From a virus, in the IMG/VR virus record IMGVR_UViG_3300006793_000308, positions 1 through 22,737 of that record: DNA of 22,737 nucleotides, one strand, 5' to 3'. The first letter of the stretch is position 1. Every line of letters begins with the position of its first letter. The notes beneath the pieces were generated by a model. The model ran no database searches. It worked only from the letters and a program-made list of their open reading frames with translations, and was not told the origin of the DNA. Position numbers and translations under genes: made by a program. Shown here piece after piece: positions 5,488 to 11,272 of the stretch.

Positions 5488-5663
5488 TTAACTTGTACGA
5501 GTTATTTGGTTATGCTTACTCCATTTGTACTGTAGGTGTCTTTCCAACCTACCTAACACAGTCACCTTTGTTATAACTGTCTTACCTTGCCTCCAAGCTA
5601 TGTCTTTGTACCAATGCTTATCCCTATGGGAAGTGGTTATGCGTTAAACTGTATGTGACTCAT
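5488..5663 (-). pseudogene. Small gene broken by a one-base shift
   Basis: An ATG at 5663 opens MSHIQFNA and stops at a TAA (5637-5639). The frame one base back continues without a stop for 50 codons (5488-5640), reading ITTSHRDKHWYKDIAWRQ and TKVTVLGRLERHLQYKWSKH, with the AAG/AGG/GTG codon style of this phage. Adding one A at about 5640 joins them into a 58-residue protein. This may be a real inactivating deletion, a sequencing error, or non-AUG initiation. The normal operon leader is missing, and upstream open frames suggest further decay. Function unknown. Confidence 0.4.
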
Positions 5664-5794
5664 AGAGCAATGCAAAGGGGCATCAGATAGTAAGTAGGTA
5701 ATGTGTTTACCTCCTAATAGCTTGTCAGTATGTCAATGAACTTATGTCAGCTCTGCCGAACACTTACAATAGTACTATATACCTAAATACTGAC

Positions 5795-5802
5795 CAAATT
5801 TA
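5795..5802 (-). promoter_or_regulatory. Candidate leftward -7 box (TAAATTTG)
   Basis: On the minus strand TAAATTTG matches the Bacteroidota -7 consensus TAnnTTTG and points toward the leftward operon. No TTTG -33 box is visible 19-21 bases upstream. Instead the upstream positions are filled by two TTTACGAAAAC repeats, which could be activator or operator sites. Confidence 0.35.
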
Positions 5803-5904
5803 TTTACGAAAACTTTTACGAAAACTTTCTCAAGTGGAGCTAAGGTGCTGAAGATGAGTGTAGTTATAGGTAATAAATTATTTACGAAAACTTTTACGAA
5901 ACTT
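5803..5904. repeat. TTTACGAAAAC repeats (two pairs)
   Basis: TTTACGAAAAC occurs at 5803-5813 and 5815-5825, and again at 5881-5891 with a near copy at 5893-5902. Within each pair the period is 12 bases, about one helical turn, and the pairs are 78 bases apart. Paired helically phased sites fit binding by a dimeric regulator or replication initiator. Confidence 0.6.
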
Positions 5905-5975
5905 CTTGGTTTTAGAGATTTATGACTGACAAGAGCCTAAAAAAGACTGACATTGTGGCAGAAAACACTAAACGA

Positions 5976-6047
5976 TTACATTCGGATAAGGTAAAGTGCT
6001 GAGAGTCATAGGGGTTATGGATTTCAGTTTTATCCGTTTACATTCGG
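5976..6047. repeat. TTACATTCGG direct repeat with inverted CGGATAA/TTATCCG
   Basis: TTACATTCGG is present at 5976-5985 and 6038-6047. CGGATAA at 5983-5989 is inverted as TTATCCG at 6030-6036, so the two copies enclose a potential stem with a 40-base loop. Function unknown; a protein-binding site is one possibility. Confidence 0.4.
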
Positions 6048-6253
6048 CTATAGGACACTCCCTCTGATAGTAGGGGCTGTAGAGTAGTGTGTGATACCAA
6101 GTACTAGAGGATGTTGTTGTGATGTTGGTCACATAAGGTAGTTTAAACTGAGGTATAAATAATATGTTATAGGTAGGTGTTATTGCATAGTCCTTAATTG
6201 CTCCACCACAGAGCGAGAACCCCACCAATAACAAGGGATTAAGCAATAAATCA

Positions 6254-6296
6254 GTGATAACGTTTATTAAATGACCATTTCACTGACGTTATTACC
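6254..6296. repeat. Inverted repeat GTGATAACGT / ACGTTATTAC
   Basis: GTGATAACGT near 6254 pairs with ACGTTATTAC near 6287-6296 with one wobble, and CAGTG/CACTG adds a nested smaller pairing. It lies in the non-coding region. It could be an operator or origin element; nothing more specific can be said. Confidence 0.35.
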
Positions 6297-6814
6297 CCTT
6301 ATTGATACAAGGTGTTACATTTCCCTACCCCACTAGTAGTGGTAGGAGGAGGAGGTTGTCCATATAAAAAATAGGTAGAGAAAAAAGTTCAAATGCCACA
6401 CATAAAAAGTAAAATGATAACCCCCTACCCCCTAAAAAAAATCCGTTTTCCTTTTCAAGAATCGCTCCTGTTAGTTATAATAGTCCCTAATGCCTCCATT
6501 TTTACAAAAATTTTTAAAAGGTGCCCTAAGCCCTTACAGTACCTACTACTCAAGCAATCCTCCCCTCAACCCCTCCAGACAAACCTCTAACATCCATACT
6601 AAATAAGACACTTTAACACATTTTGATACCTACAGCACCCTTTCCCCTAAAGGATTCCTTAAAACCCCTTCAGAACCTCTCTCAGCCATACTTAAGCAAT
6701 CTTACTTAAGCAATAAAAAGTTTATAGTACACAAGGAAAGGTTTCCCTGAGGCAGTTATTTCAGTAAAGTAAGAGGTGTGTATATCTGAAGGTAATATTT
6801 AGCAGCTTGTTATC

Positions 6815-6844
6815 TATTTAACAGGTATGTTAATTATTTAACAG
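6815..6844. repeat. TATTTAACAG direct repeat
   Basis: Two exact copies of TATTTAACAG (6815-6824 and 6835-6844) have a 20-base period, about two helical turns. They lie 30 bases before the 11-base tandem array, suggesting one composite protein-binding locus. Confidence 0.5.
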
Positions 6845-6874
6845 TCTGTAAAGGTAGTGGATTTAGTAATATAT

Positions 6875-6923
6875 ATTTAGACGAGATTTAGACGAGATTT
6901 AGACGAGATTTAGACGAGATTTA
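6875..6923. repeat. Four tandem 11-bp iterons ATTTAGACGAG
   Basis: Four perfect consecutive copies of ATTTAGACGAG cover 6875-6918, followed by a partial ATTTA. The 11-base unit places each site on the same DNA face. Tandem iterons of this kind bind replication initiators or repressors; the candidate proteins here are the HTH protein at 8535 or early-operon products, but no link is shown. Confidence 0.8.
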
Positions 6924-7138
6924 AGAGGTAGTAGTACTATAATGTTACAGCACAAGACTTACTTAAACTTATTCCTCTACTACTAATGTTCTGCAAATCC
7001 TCTGAAAGTGTTGATGTCAAAGAGATTGAACTGATTAAGAAACTATCAATCAAGAGTACTTTTATTTATCTATTAAGTTTGAATTAAAGCCGACCCCTCC
7101 TTCTTTCTCTCTCTCTCTTTCCTTAAGCAATAGTTATT

Positions 7139-7220
7139 TACTTACTTAGGTACTTACTTAGTTGTTTACTTATCTCTTTACTTAATCGGCTATACTTACT
7201 TAAGTATCACCTTATACTTA
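7139..7220. repeat. TACTTA-rich AT tract
   Basis: TACTTA occurs nine times in 82 bases, at 7139, 7143, 7151, 7155, 7167, 7179, 7193, 7197 and 7215. It is preceded by a CT-rich polypyrimidine run. Easily melted, repeat-rich DNA next to iterons is typical of a DNA-unwinding element, but simple-sequence drift is an alternative. Confidence 0.45.
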
Positions 7221-7228
7221 CTTCTTTA

Positions 7229-7327
7229 TTGACTTGAAAGGATTCTCTTAGATACAGCTTCGCTGAACCGAAAAGAATATTTATTAAAAAATACTCTACT
7301 CAGTCAGCGAAGTGAGTTGACTTGAAA
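7229..7327. repeat. Direct repeat TTGACTTGAAA flanking an inverted repeat
   Basis: TTGACTTGAAA at 7229-7239 and 7317-7327 brackets the inverted pair CTTCGCTGA (7258-7266) and TCAGCGAAG (7304-7312). The block lies 500 bases upstream of the serine recombinase and has the compound layout of a resolvase or recombinase recognition site, though no crossover sequence can be assigned. Confidence 0.45.
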
Positions 7328-7581
7328 TGGAACTCCGTCAACAGACTACCTTTAGTGGTAGTAGAAAGTACTAAGGAAGTACTAACCCCTCGCCTATGTA
7401 ACCCTGCGAACCAAGCCTGAAGCCTCAAAACAGTTTGGGTGCGTCATTTTCCCATTTGTCTACATAGTAACTTATTTATAGACGCTCTGATTACCTTGAG
7501 TTGTTTTGGTCAGATAAGATAACACCATTTTTGATTTATACGTGGAACTTTCAAAACCACCTTATTTTTATGCGATATATA

Positions 7582-7647
7582 ACAGAAGTGGTTTAAGTAA
7601 GGCTACCTACTACTTATGCTTCGGTAGCCTGTACTTAAGGTTTCTGT
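7582..7647. repeat. Long imperfect hairpin upstream of the recombinase
   Basis: Arms 7582-7607 and 7623-7647 pair through ACAGAA/TTCTGT, TTAAGTA/TACTTAA and GGCTACC/GGTAGCC with small mismatches, leaving a 15-base loop. There is no T-run after it, so it is not a standard terminator. A second inverted pair ACGTATTG/CAATACGT follows at about 7663-7696. Either could be a recombinase, operator or leader-RNA structure. Confidence 0.55.
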
Positions 7648-7763
7648 TGTATGTTAAAGAACGTATTGCAAATATAAGGATTTTTTCAATACGTAGAAAA
7701 AGTGTCTACTTTTATTTGCTGGTACAAATATACGAAAAATATTTTAATATTAAAAAACGGTGA

Positions 7764-7795
7764 TTTGTATATGTAAAATATTTTACTTATCTTTG
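7764..7795 (+). promoter_or_regulatory. Promoter for the recombinase gene
   Basis: TTTG (7764-7767), a 20-base spacer and TATCTTTG (7788-7795) match the Bacteroidota sigma consensus TTTG-N19-21-TAnnTTTG. The start of transcription would be around 7802, about 24 bases before the ATG. This is the best-formed rightward promoter in the region. Confidence 0.75.
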
Positions 7796-7825
7796 CAGAG
7801 TAATAATTAAATAAAAGGTTTTAAA

Positions 7826-8527
7826 ATGGAAAAATACATCGCATACTACAGAGTTTCAACAGAAGAGCAAGGCAACTCAGGATTAGGTTTAAATGCACAG
7901 AGGGATGCTGTACTGGCTTACATCAATGAGTCTGGGGAGTTAAAGGGGGAGTTTCAGGACATTGAGTCTGGGACTTCTGAGTCAAGGTTAGGTATGACAT
8001 CTGCCATTGACGCTTGTAAGAGGCATAACGCAGTACTGGTTGTAAAGGAGATGTCTAGGATATCTCGTGGTGGTTACAAGTTCAGACAGCAGTTAGAGGT
8101 GGCAGGTATCAACTTTATAGAGTGTATGTCACCCCACGACCCAGAGGTTGTAAAGGACATCAAGTTCTCACTTGCTAAGGAGGAGAGGGCTAAGATATCA
8201 CTAAGGACTTCAGATGCCTTGTCTCAGATAAAGGGTAAGCTTATGACAGGGGAGGTTCACATATCGAAGAGTGGTAAGATAGTAACCTCTTTAGGTAAGC
8301 CAGAGAACCTTACTGACAAGTCACGTAAGAGGTCTATAGAGGTACGTAAGGAGAAGGCTATGAACAACCCTAATAATAAGAGGGCTGGTGCATTCATACT
8401 TGCGTTATCTGACAGTTACAACTTCAAGGAGATAACAATAAAGTTGAACGAGGCTGGGTTTAAGACCAGTAGGGGTAATAATTTTTCAGAGGTACAGGCA
8501 AAGAGATTGTATAACAGGTATAAATAA
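7826..8527 (+). CDS. Serine recombinase (resolvase/invertase family), 233 aa
   Basis: The N-terminal catalytic domain begins YYRVSTEEQGNSGLGL, with the nucleophile Ser11 and Arg9, followed by the LNAQR segment. The usual 'DRLSR' motif reads MSRISRG (residues 76-82), keeping both Arg but replacing Asp by Ser. LAKEERAKISLRT (117-128) is the conserved E-R...R region at the start of the dimer helix. Residues 195-233 (FKEITIKLNEAGFKTSRGNNFSEV...) match the short helix-turn-helix of the Recombinase domain. At 233 aa it is a small serine recombinase, not a large integrase with zinc-ribbon and coiled coil. It would make synaptic double-strand exchanges at short sites; candidate sites lie in the repeats upstream. 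Whether it integrates, inverts or resolves is not decided by the sequence. Confidence 0.92.
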   Translation: MEKYIAYYRVSTEEQGNSGLGLNAQRDAVLAYINESGELKGEFQDIESGTSESRLGMTSAIDACKRHNAVLVVKEMSRISRGGYKFRQQLEVAGINFIECMSPHDPEVVKDIKFSLAKEERAKISLRTSDALSQIKGKLMTGEVHISKSGKIVTSLGKPENLTDKSRKRSIEVRKEKAMNNPNNKRAGAFILALSDSYNFKEITIKLNEAGFKTSRGNNFSEVQAKRLYNRYK

Positions 8528-8534
8528 TTAAATT

Positions 8535-8732
8535 ATGAGAGAAGAGATTAAACAGGAGAGGACATCAAGGCTAGTATTAAGTGTACTAGAGAGACTATCA
8601 AAGCCAAAGCTTTCTAAGGAGCTTGGTATAAGCAGACCTACCTTAGACTCAAGGTTAAGGGGTAGCTCCAAGTGGAAGGTGCTGGAGATGAAGTGGATTA
8701 GCACCCTATACAGAAAATCATTATATTTGTAG
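8535..8732 (+). CDS. Small helix-turn-helix regulator, 65 aa
   Basis: MREEIKQERTSRLVLSVLERLSKPKLSKELGISRPTLDSRLRG...: residues 22-43 form a clear helix-turn-helix (KPKLSKELGI turn SRPTLDSRL), the rest a short N-terminal helix and a basic/aromatic C-terminus. It starts seven bases after the recombinase stop, so the two are co-transcribed. Likely a DNA-binding regulator of the recombinase or of the divergent repeat region, by analogy with phage Cro-like and excisionase-like proteins. The C-terminal codons overlap the next promoter's -7 box. Confidence 0.75.
   Translation: MREEIKQERTSRLVLSVLERLSKPKLSKELGISRPTLDSRLRGSSKWKVLEMKWISTLYRKSLYL
8722..8729 (+). promoter_or_regulatory. Candidate -7 box TATATTTG
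   Basis: TATATTTG fits TAnnTTTG and is 28 bases ahead of the ATG of the following gene; no convincing -33 TTTG is seen. It overlaps the last codons of the HTH gene. Confidence 0.45.
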
Positions 8733-8756
8733 TATATAAATTAAAATACAATTAAA

Positions 8757-9005
8757 ATGGAAACAGAAGTAAGGAGAAAGATATTTGATTTAGACAATTT
8801 TTTATTAAACCTTGGTTATACGATAGAGGATAGACCGATAATGATTGATGACGTAGTACAGACCTACAAGGACTTCCTATCTCACACCTCAGAACCATTG
8901 CTTAGTAGGGTAAAAGATTATGTCAACAGACACAGTTTAGTTACTGAGGATGAGAAAGTTAAGTCTTTTATTGATGCGTGTCACAGGTTAAATTTTGAAA
9001 AGTAA
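8757..9005 (+). CDS. Hypothetical phage protein, 82 aa
   Basis: METEVRRKIFDLDNFLLNLGYTIEDRPIMIDDVV...: predominantly helical, charged, no membrane segment. Helices at about residues 1-18, 28-42 and 48-80 (LLSRVKDYVNRHSL, VKSFIDACHRLNFEK). No known motif. It has its own -7 box and is followed by another promoter, so it may be expressed independently of its neighbours. Function unknown. Confidence 0.7.
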   Translation: METEVRRKIFDLDNFLLNLGYTIEDRPIMIDDVVQTYKDFLSHTSEPLLSRVKDYVNRHSLVTEDEKVKSFIDACHRLNFEK

Positions 9006-9024
9006 AATATTTTTCGTATATTTG
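8994..9024 (+). promoter_or_regulatory. Promoter ahead of gene 9057
   Basis: TTTG (8994-8997), 19-base spacer, TATATTTG (9017-9024): both boxes and the spacing fit the Bacteroidota consensus. The -33 box lies inside the end of the preceding gene. The predicted 5' leader is about 25 bases. Confidence 0.75.
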
Positions 9025-9056
9025 CAAATATAATTAATAACTTAAAACAATTTTAG

Positions 9057-9338
9057 ATGGGAATCAAGAAATCAATTTCAGAATTTAGAAACGTTACTAT
9101 TGAATTTAATGATGAAGCACCTATAGACTCTTACAAGGGGGCTATAGAGTTTGCTGCTGACAATGAGGGTAAGTATGCTAAGTTGGGTGCTACAGGTGTA
9201 CCAGACGTAAATGCCTTGTCAGTAATTGTTGGTGGTACTAATCCTTATCAGGTTCACGTATTTGTTGTGACTACTGATATGGCTAACAGTACCTATGACT
9301 TTACTTATGTAGAGACAAAACCAAACGCTGACTCTTAG
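9057..9338 (+). CDS. Hypothetical beta-rich protein, 93 aa, single-gene transcription unit
   Basis: MGIKKSISEFRNVTIEFNDEAPIDSYKGAIEF...: alternating short strands and Gly/Asn turns (ALSVIVGGTNPYQVHVFVVTTDM, TYDFTYVET), no Cys, no membrane segment. Bounded by a strong promoter and a clear terminator, so it appears to be a monocistronic, probably highly expressed gene. That pattern and the composition would suit an abundant structural or decorating protein, but this is inference; the family is not recognised. Confidence 0.75.
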   Translation: MGIKKSISEFRNVTIEFNDEAPIDSYKGAIEFAADNEGKYAKLGATGVPDVNALSVIVGGTNPYQVHVFVVTTDMANSTYDFTYVETKPNADS

Positions 9339-9364
9339 GTATTACTTAATTTTTTATTTGTACT

Positions 9365-9391
9365 AAAGACCTCTTAACAGGGGTCTTTTTT
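9365..9391 (+). terminator. Rho-independent terminator
   Basis: AAAGACC (9365-9371) pairs with GGTCTTT (9382-9388), with a 10-base loop, and runs into a T stretch. It directly follows gene 9057-9338 and overlaps the upstream part of the next promoter. Confidence 0.85.
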
Positions 9392-9410
9392 AGTTTCCCT
9401 TATTTTTTTG

Positions 9411-9418
9411 TATATTTG
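9411..9418 (+). promoter_or_regulatory. Candidate -7 box TATATTTG
   Basis: TATATTTG follows a T-rich tract 25 bases ahead of the ATG at 9444. The -33 position is occupied by the terminator's T-run rather than a clear TTTG. It is placed to restart transcription immediately after the terminator. Confidence 0.55.
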
Positions 9419-9443
9419 TAAGTAAGTTTAATACAATTATATT

Positions 9444-10061
9444 ATGAGAGAGTTAAAGGAGGGCACTATAGCGTGGCATCAGGCAAGGATTGATGAGATA
9501 CGTGCCAGACATAGTAAGAGGGCAAAGGCTCAACACGCTAAGAGGAGGGATGAGAAGGAGAAGAAGTTTAATAAGGGCTACAACAACAACGTAGTAAAGA
9601 ATACTAAAGACCCAAAGTCTAGGTATAACTCAAGGATTGACTATGACTTCTTGATGTATATCAGGATTGTCTTCAAGTGGGCTACTGAGAACTACCCAGA
9701 CCTTTCAAGACCAGAGATTGAGATACTACTATACCTGTATGGCTTAGGGGCGTTCTCTAAGAAACAGTTTAATGACTACCACAAGCTAGTATCATTGTTT
9801 GCTATAAAGAGCTTAAATCACTTCGTAAACAAGGGATATGTACAGCTATGGAGACCTAGGAAGGGTAAGGAGTACGCCTTGTATACCTTAACCCAGAAGG
9901 CAAAGCTGTTGTGTAATAAGATGCACAAGTACTCGTGTGGGTTGTCGGAAATACCGACTAACCCTATATCTAATAATATGTACAGGAAGGATGCACCGAG
10001 GATAAATAACTATTACTTAGATATGATAAAGAGGATGAATAAAAATAAGGCACCAAAGTAA
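9444..10061 (+). CDS. Winged-helix-like DNA-binding protein, 205 aa
   Basis: Residues 1-60 are highly basic and probably disordered (RARHSKRAKAQHAKRRDEKEKK). From about residue 68 a MarR-like winged-helix pattern follows: FLMYIRIVFKWATENYPDLSRPEIEILLYLY (helices 1-2), FSKKQFNDYHK and ALKSLNHFVNKGYV (helix-turn-helix region), then the wing RPRKGKEYALYTLT. The C-terminal part has CNKMHKYSCGLSEIP and an Asn/Tyr-rich end. Similar proteins occur beside structural genes in Bacteroidota phages; a role in late gene control or genome packaging is possible. Helix assignment is by eye. Confidence 0.6.
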   Translation: MRELKEGTIAWHQARIDEIRARHSKRAKAQHAKRRDEKEKKFNKGYNNNVVKNTKDPKSRYNSRIDYDFLMYIRIVFKWATENYPDLSRPEIEILLYLYGLGAFSKKQFNDYHKLVSLFAIKSLNHFVNKGYVQLWRPRKGKEYALYTLTQKAKLLCNKMHKYSCGLSEIPTNPISNNMYRKDAPRINNYYLDMIKRMNKNKAPK

Positions 10062-10069
10062 TTTTTTCT

Positions 10070-10077
10070 TATATTTG
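10070..10077 (+). promoter_or_regulatory. -7 box of the candidate small RNA
   Basis: TATATTTG with predicted transcription start near 10084. No -33 TTTG is evident. It drives the short interval that ends in a terminator at 10167. Confidence 0.5.
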
Positions 10078-10083
10078 TGGGAC

Positions 10084-10167
10084 ATAAAAACATTGCGTCA
10101 GAATGCTGGGCATCGCTACCGAGTAAAAGGACGGCAAAAGGGTAGTCAGAGATGGCTACCTTTTTTT
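10084..10167 (+). ncRNA. Candidate terminated small RNA with alternative hairpins
   Basis: A -7 box lies just upstream and the RNA ends in a hairpin GGGTAG (10140-10145) / CTACC (10156-10160) followed by seven T. Upstream, GCG-bulge-ATGC-TGG-GCAT-CGC (10095-10116) forms a stable stem. GCTACC at 10115-10120 could pair with the same GGGTAG, forming an anti-terminator that excludes the terminator. The RNA holds no significant reading frame. It may be a phage sRNA or an attenuated leader; the 3' arm overlaps the last codons of the convergent gene. Confidence 0.5.
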
Positions 10168-10449
10168 ATTTTTCTTACCTCCCCTAGCATTCTTATCCCC
10201 ATTAGAGTCTGATTTAGAGCCCCTATTGACAGATGTCTTCTTAAACCTTATGCCATTATTAGTATGTGAAGCGTCCTTACCAGCAACATTCTTACCAGCA
10301 GCCTTTGCTTTACGTCTGGCTCTATTAGCCTCCACCCTTTTCTTTATCTGCTCACTACGAGCATTTATCTTCTTATCTGTCTGAGCCTTCTTTTTCCTTG
10401 CCTTAGGATTAGCTGCGTAGTACTTAGCACTTTTACTTCTTGCTGTCAT
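10156..10449 (-). CDS. Small, very basic conserved phage protein, 97 aa
   Basis: The start is at 10449 (MTARSKSAKYYAANPKARKK) rather than 10491, because the longer frame runs through the promoter. The protein is Lys/Arg/Ala/Gly-rich throughout, with an ARSKSAKYY-NPKARKKK N-terminus, a helical QIKKRVEANRARRKAK centre, a GKDASH motif and a C-terminal NARGGKKNKKR. Proteins with this N-terminus and 'D-SH' motif recur in unrelated tailed phages, usually near structural genes, with no established function that I know of. It is the only leftward gene in the right half, convergent with 9444-10061 and divergent from 10512. Nucleic-acid or virion binding is likely from charge. Confidence 0.8.
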   Translation of the reverse strand: MTARSKSAKYYAANPKARKKKAQTDKKINARSEQIKKRVEANRARRKAKAAGKNVAGKDASHTNNGIRFKKTSVNRGSKSDSNGDKNARGGKKNKKR

Positions 10450-10472
10450 ATTTAGTGTTATGATTAATTTCG

Positions 10473-10488
10473 TATATTTGCAAAGATA
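10473..10488. promoter_or_regulatory. Back-to-back divergent -7 boxes
   Basis: TATATTTG on the plus strand (10473-10480) abuts CAAAGATA (10481-10488), which is TATCTTTG on the minus strand. The two -7 boxes for the divergent genes at 10512 (+) and 10449 (-) thus form one 16-base near-palindrome. RNA polymerase can occupy only one direction at a time. Neither has a good -33 TTTG. Confidence 0.6.
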
Positions 10489-10511
10489 CAAATTTTTTAT
10501 TGTACATAATT

Positions 10512-10670
10512 ATGGCTATATTCAAGGAAGGTGTTTCGGACAGTTCAAACTTTTTTAATCTAAACGGATTAGACTACCAGAAGGGTATCTGGGAGGTCTA
10601 CTACGACAGTAAGGCGAAGAGTACAAATATTCACTTCCTATGTTTTAGGTTAATTACAAAAGGGATATAG
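10512..10670 (+). CDS. Small hypothetical protein, 52 aa
   Basis: MAIFKEGVSDSSNFFNLNGLDYQKGIWEVYY... ends CFRLITKGI. Soluble-looking, aromatic, with a likely beta-hairpin (GIWEVYYDSKAKSTNIHFLCF). It has its own ATG 24 bases after the divergent promoter and lies four bases before the next gene, so the two are co-transcribed. Too short for standard calling; the family is not recognised. Possibly a partner of the following cell-wall enzyme candidate. Confidence 0.65.
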   Translation: MAIFKEGVSDSSNFFNLNGLDYQKGIWEVYYDSKAKSTNIHFLCFRLITKGI

Positions 10671-10674
10671 GGTT

Positions 10675-11265
10675 ATGGTAAGGTATACCAATGTAAGGGG
10701 TTATAAGGACAGGGAGCTTATAGATAGGGTTAAGCACTTAAAGAGTTTCTCTCACATACCAGATAACTATTGGTTACTTGGTGTACAGTCTAACGAGGAC
10801 AGCTTCAATAAATTTGACGATAAGTTCTATCTATTTAAGGGAGAGGACTTTATAAAGGTATTCTCTGGCACTACAAATGCTGGGAAGGCTGGTCTCAAGA
10901 ATTATGAGCGTTACAATAAAAATGGTACATTTGTAATCAAGACAGACGAGTGGTATTATGACCTATGGAAGTTTGGGTACCACAGGGGTAAGATGGAGGC
11001 TTTGAGGCAGGTCTCAGCTATCAAGGGTTATAGGGATAACAACAAGAATGATAAGGCAGAGGAGATAGGAAGGGTGGTAAGTGGTTACTATGGGATTAAC
11101 TTTCATACTGTCACTTATGGAAGACCTAAAAGCTTTTGGAGGAGGTTTATCGGTGGTTGGAGTGTAGGGTGTCAGGTGGCAAATGACTACACCGACTACA
11201 GGTCTGTAATAGACTTGGTAAAGGGACAAGATAGGGTAACATACTGTATAATAAAAGAATTTTAA
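10675..11265 (+). CDS. YkuD-like cell-wall enzyme candidate (possible endolysin), 196 aa
   Basis: The C-terminal half has His144 in YYGINFHTVTYG and Cys166 in IGGWSVGCQVANDY, the spacing and context (H ... S-x-G-C) of L,D-transpeptidase/YkuD-type catalytic sites, in the variant ending GCQ instead of GCIR. Before this, residues 50-100 (YLFKGEDFIKVFSGTT, GTFVIKTDEWYYDLWKFGYHRG) contain strands that would complete the fold. No signal peptide or membrane segment, so export would need a holin. In phages such folds are found in peptidoglycan-modifying enzymes; here it may be the endolysin, as no other lysozyme or amidase is in the window. Catalytic assignment is by motif only. Confidence 0.5.
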   Translation: MVRYTNVRGYKDRELIDRVKHLKSFSHIPDNYWLLGVQSNEDSFNKFDDKFYLFKGEDFIKVFSGTTNAGKAGLKNYERYNKNGTFVIKTDEWYYDLWKFGYHRGKMEALRQVSAIKGYRDNNKNDKAEEIGRVVSGYYGINFHTVTYGRPKSFWRRFIGGWSVGCQVANDYTDYRSVIDLVKGQDRVTYCIIKEF

Positions 11266-11272
11266 GATAAAG

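Larger units (their letters stand above)
5430..7787. other. Repeat-rich non-coding divergent region, candidate origin
   Basis: Between the leftward operon and the rightward recombinase lie about 2.3 kb in which no intact gene is convincing; long frames at 5968-6246, 6393-6590 and 7542-7763 lack leader, codon style and plausible protein character. The stretch holds several families of short direct repeats, inverted repeats, a polypyrimidine run (about 7097-7122) and a C-rich, G-poor strand from about 6400 to 6700. Such a place, between diverging transcription units, is where phages commonly keep their origin and regulatory sites. Confidence 0.55.

Noticed and set aside
5715-5740. AGGAGGT on the minus strand near 5700 as a Shine-Dalgarno
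   Set aside because: No start codon at suitable spacing and other genes here do not use Shine-Dalgarno sequences.
5968-6246. 92-aa leftward frame in the non-coding region
   Set aside because: No operon leader, odd composition (Pro/Thr/Ser/Tyr), isolated among repeats; chance open frame.
6393-6590. 65-aa rightward frame
   Set aside because: Lies in the C-rich, G-poor tract; the Pro/Lys/Leu composition reflects base bias; no promoter.
6875-6923. CRISPR array
   Set aside because: The tandem 11-mers have no spacers; they are contiguous iterons.
7542-7763. 73-aa rightward frame before the recombinase
   Set aside because: It spans two inverted repeats and ends in the promoter; sequence not protein-like and no leader.
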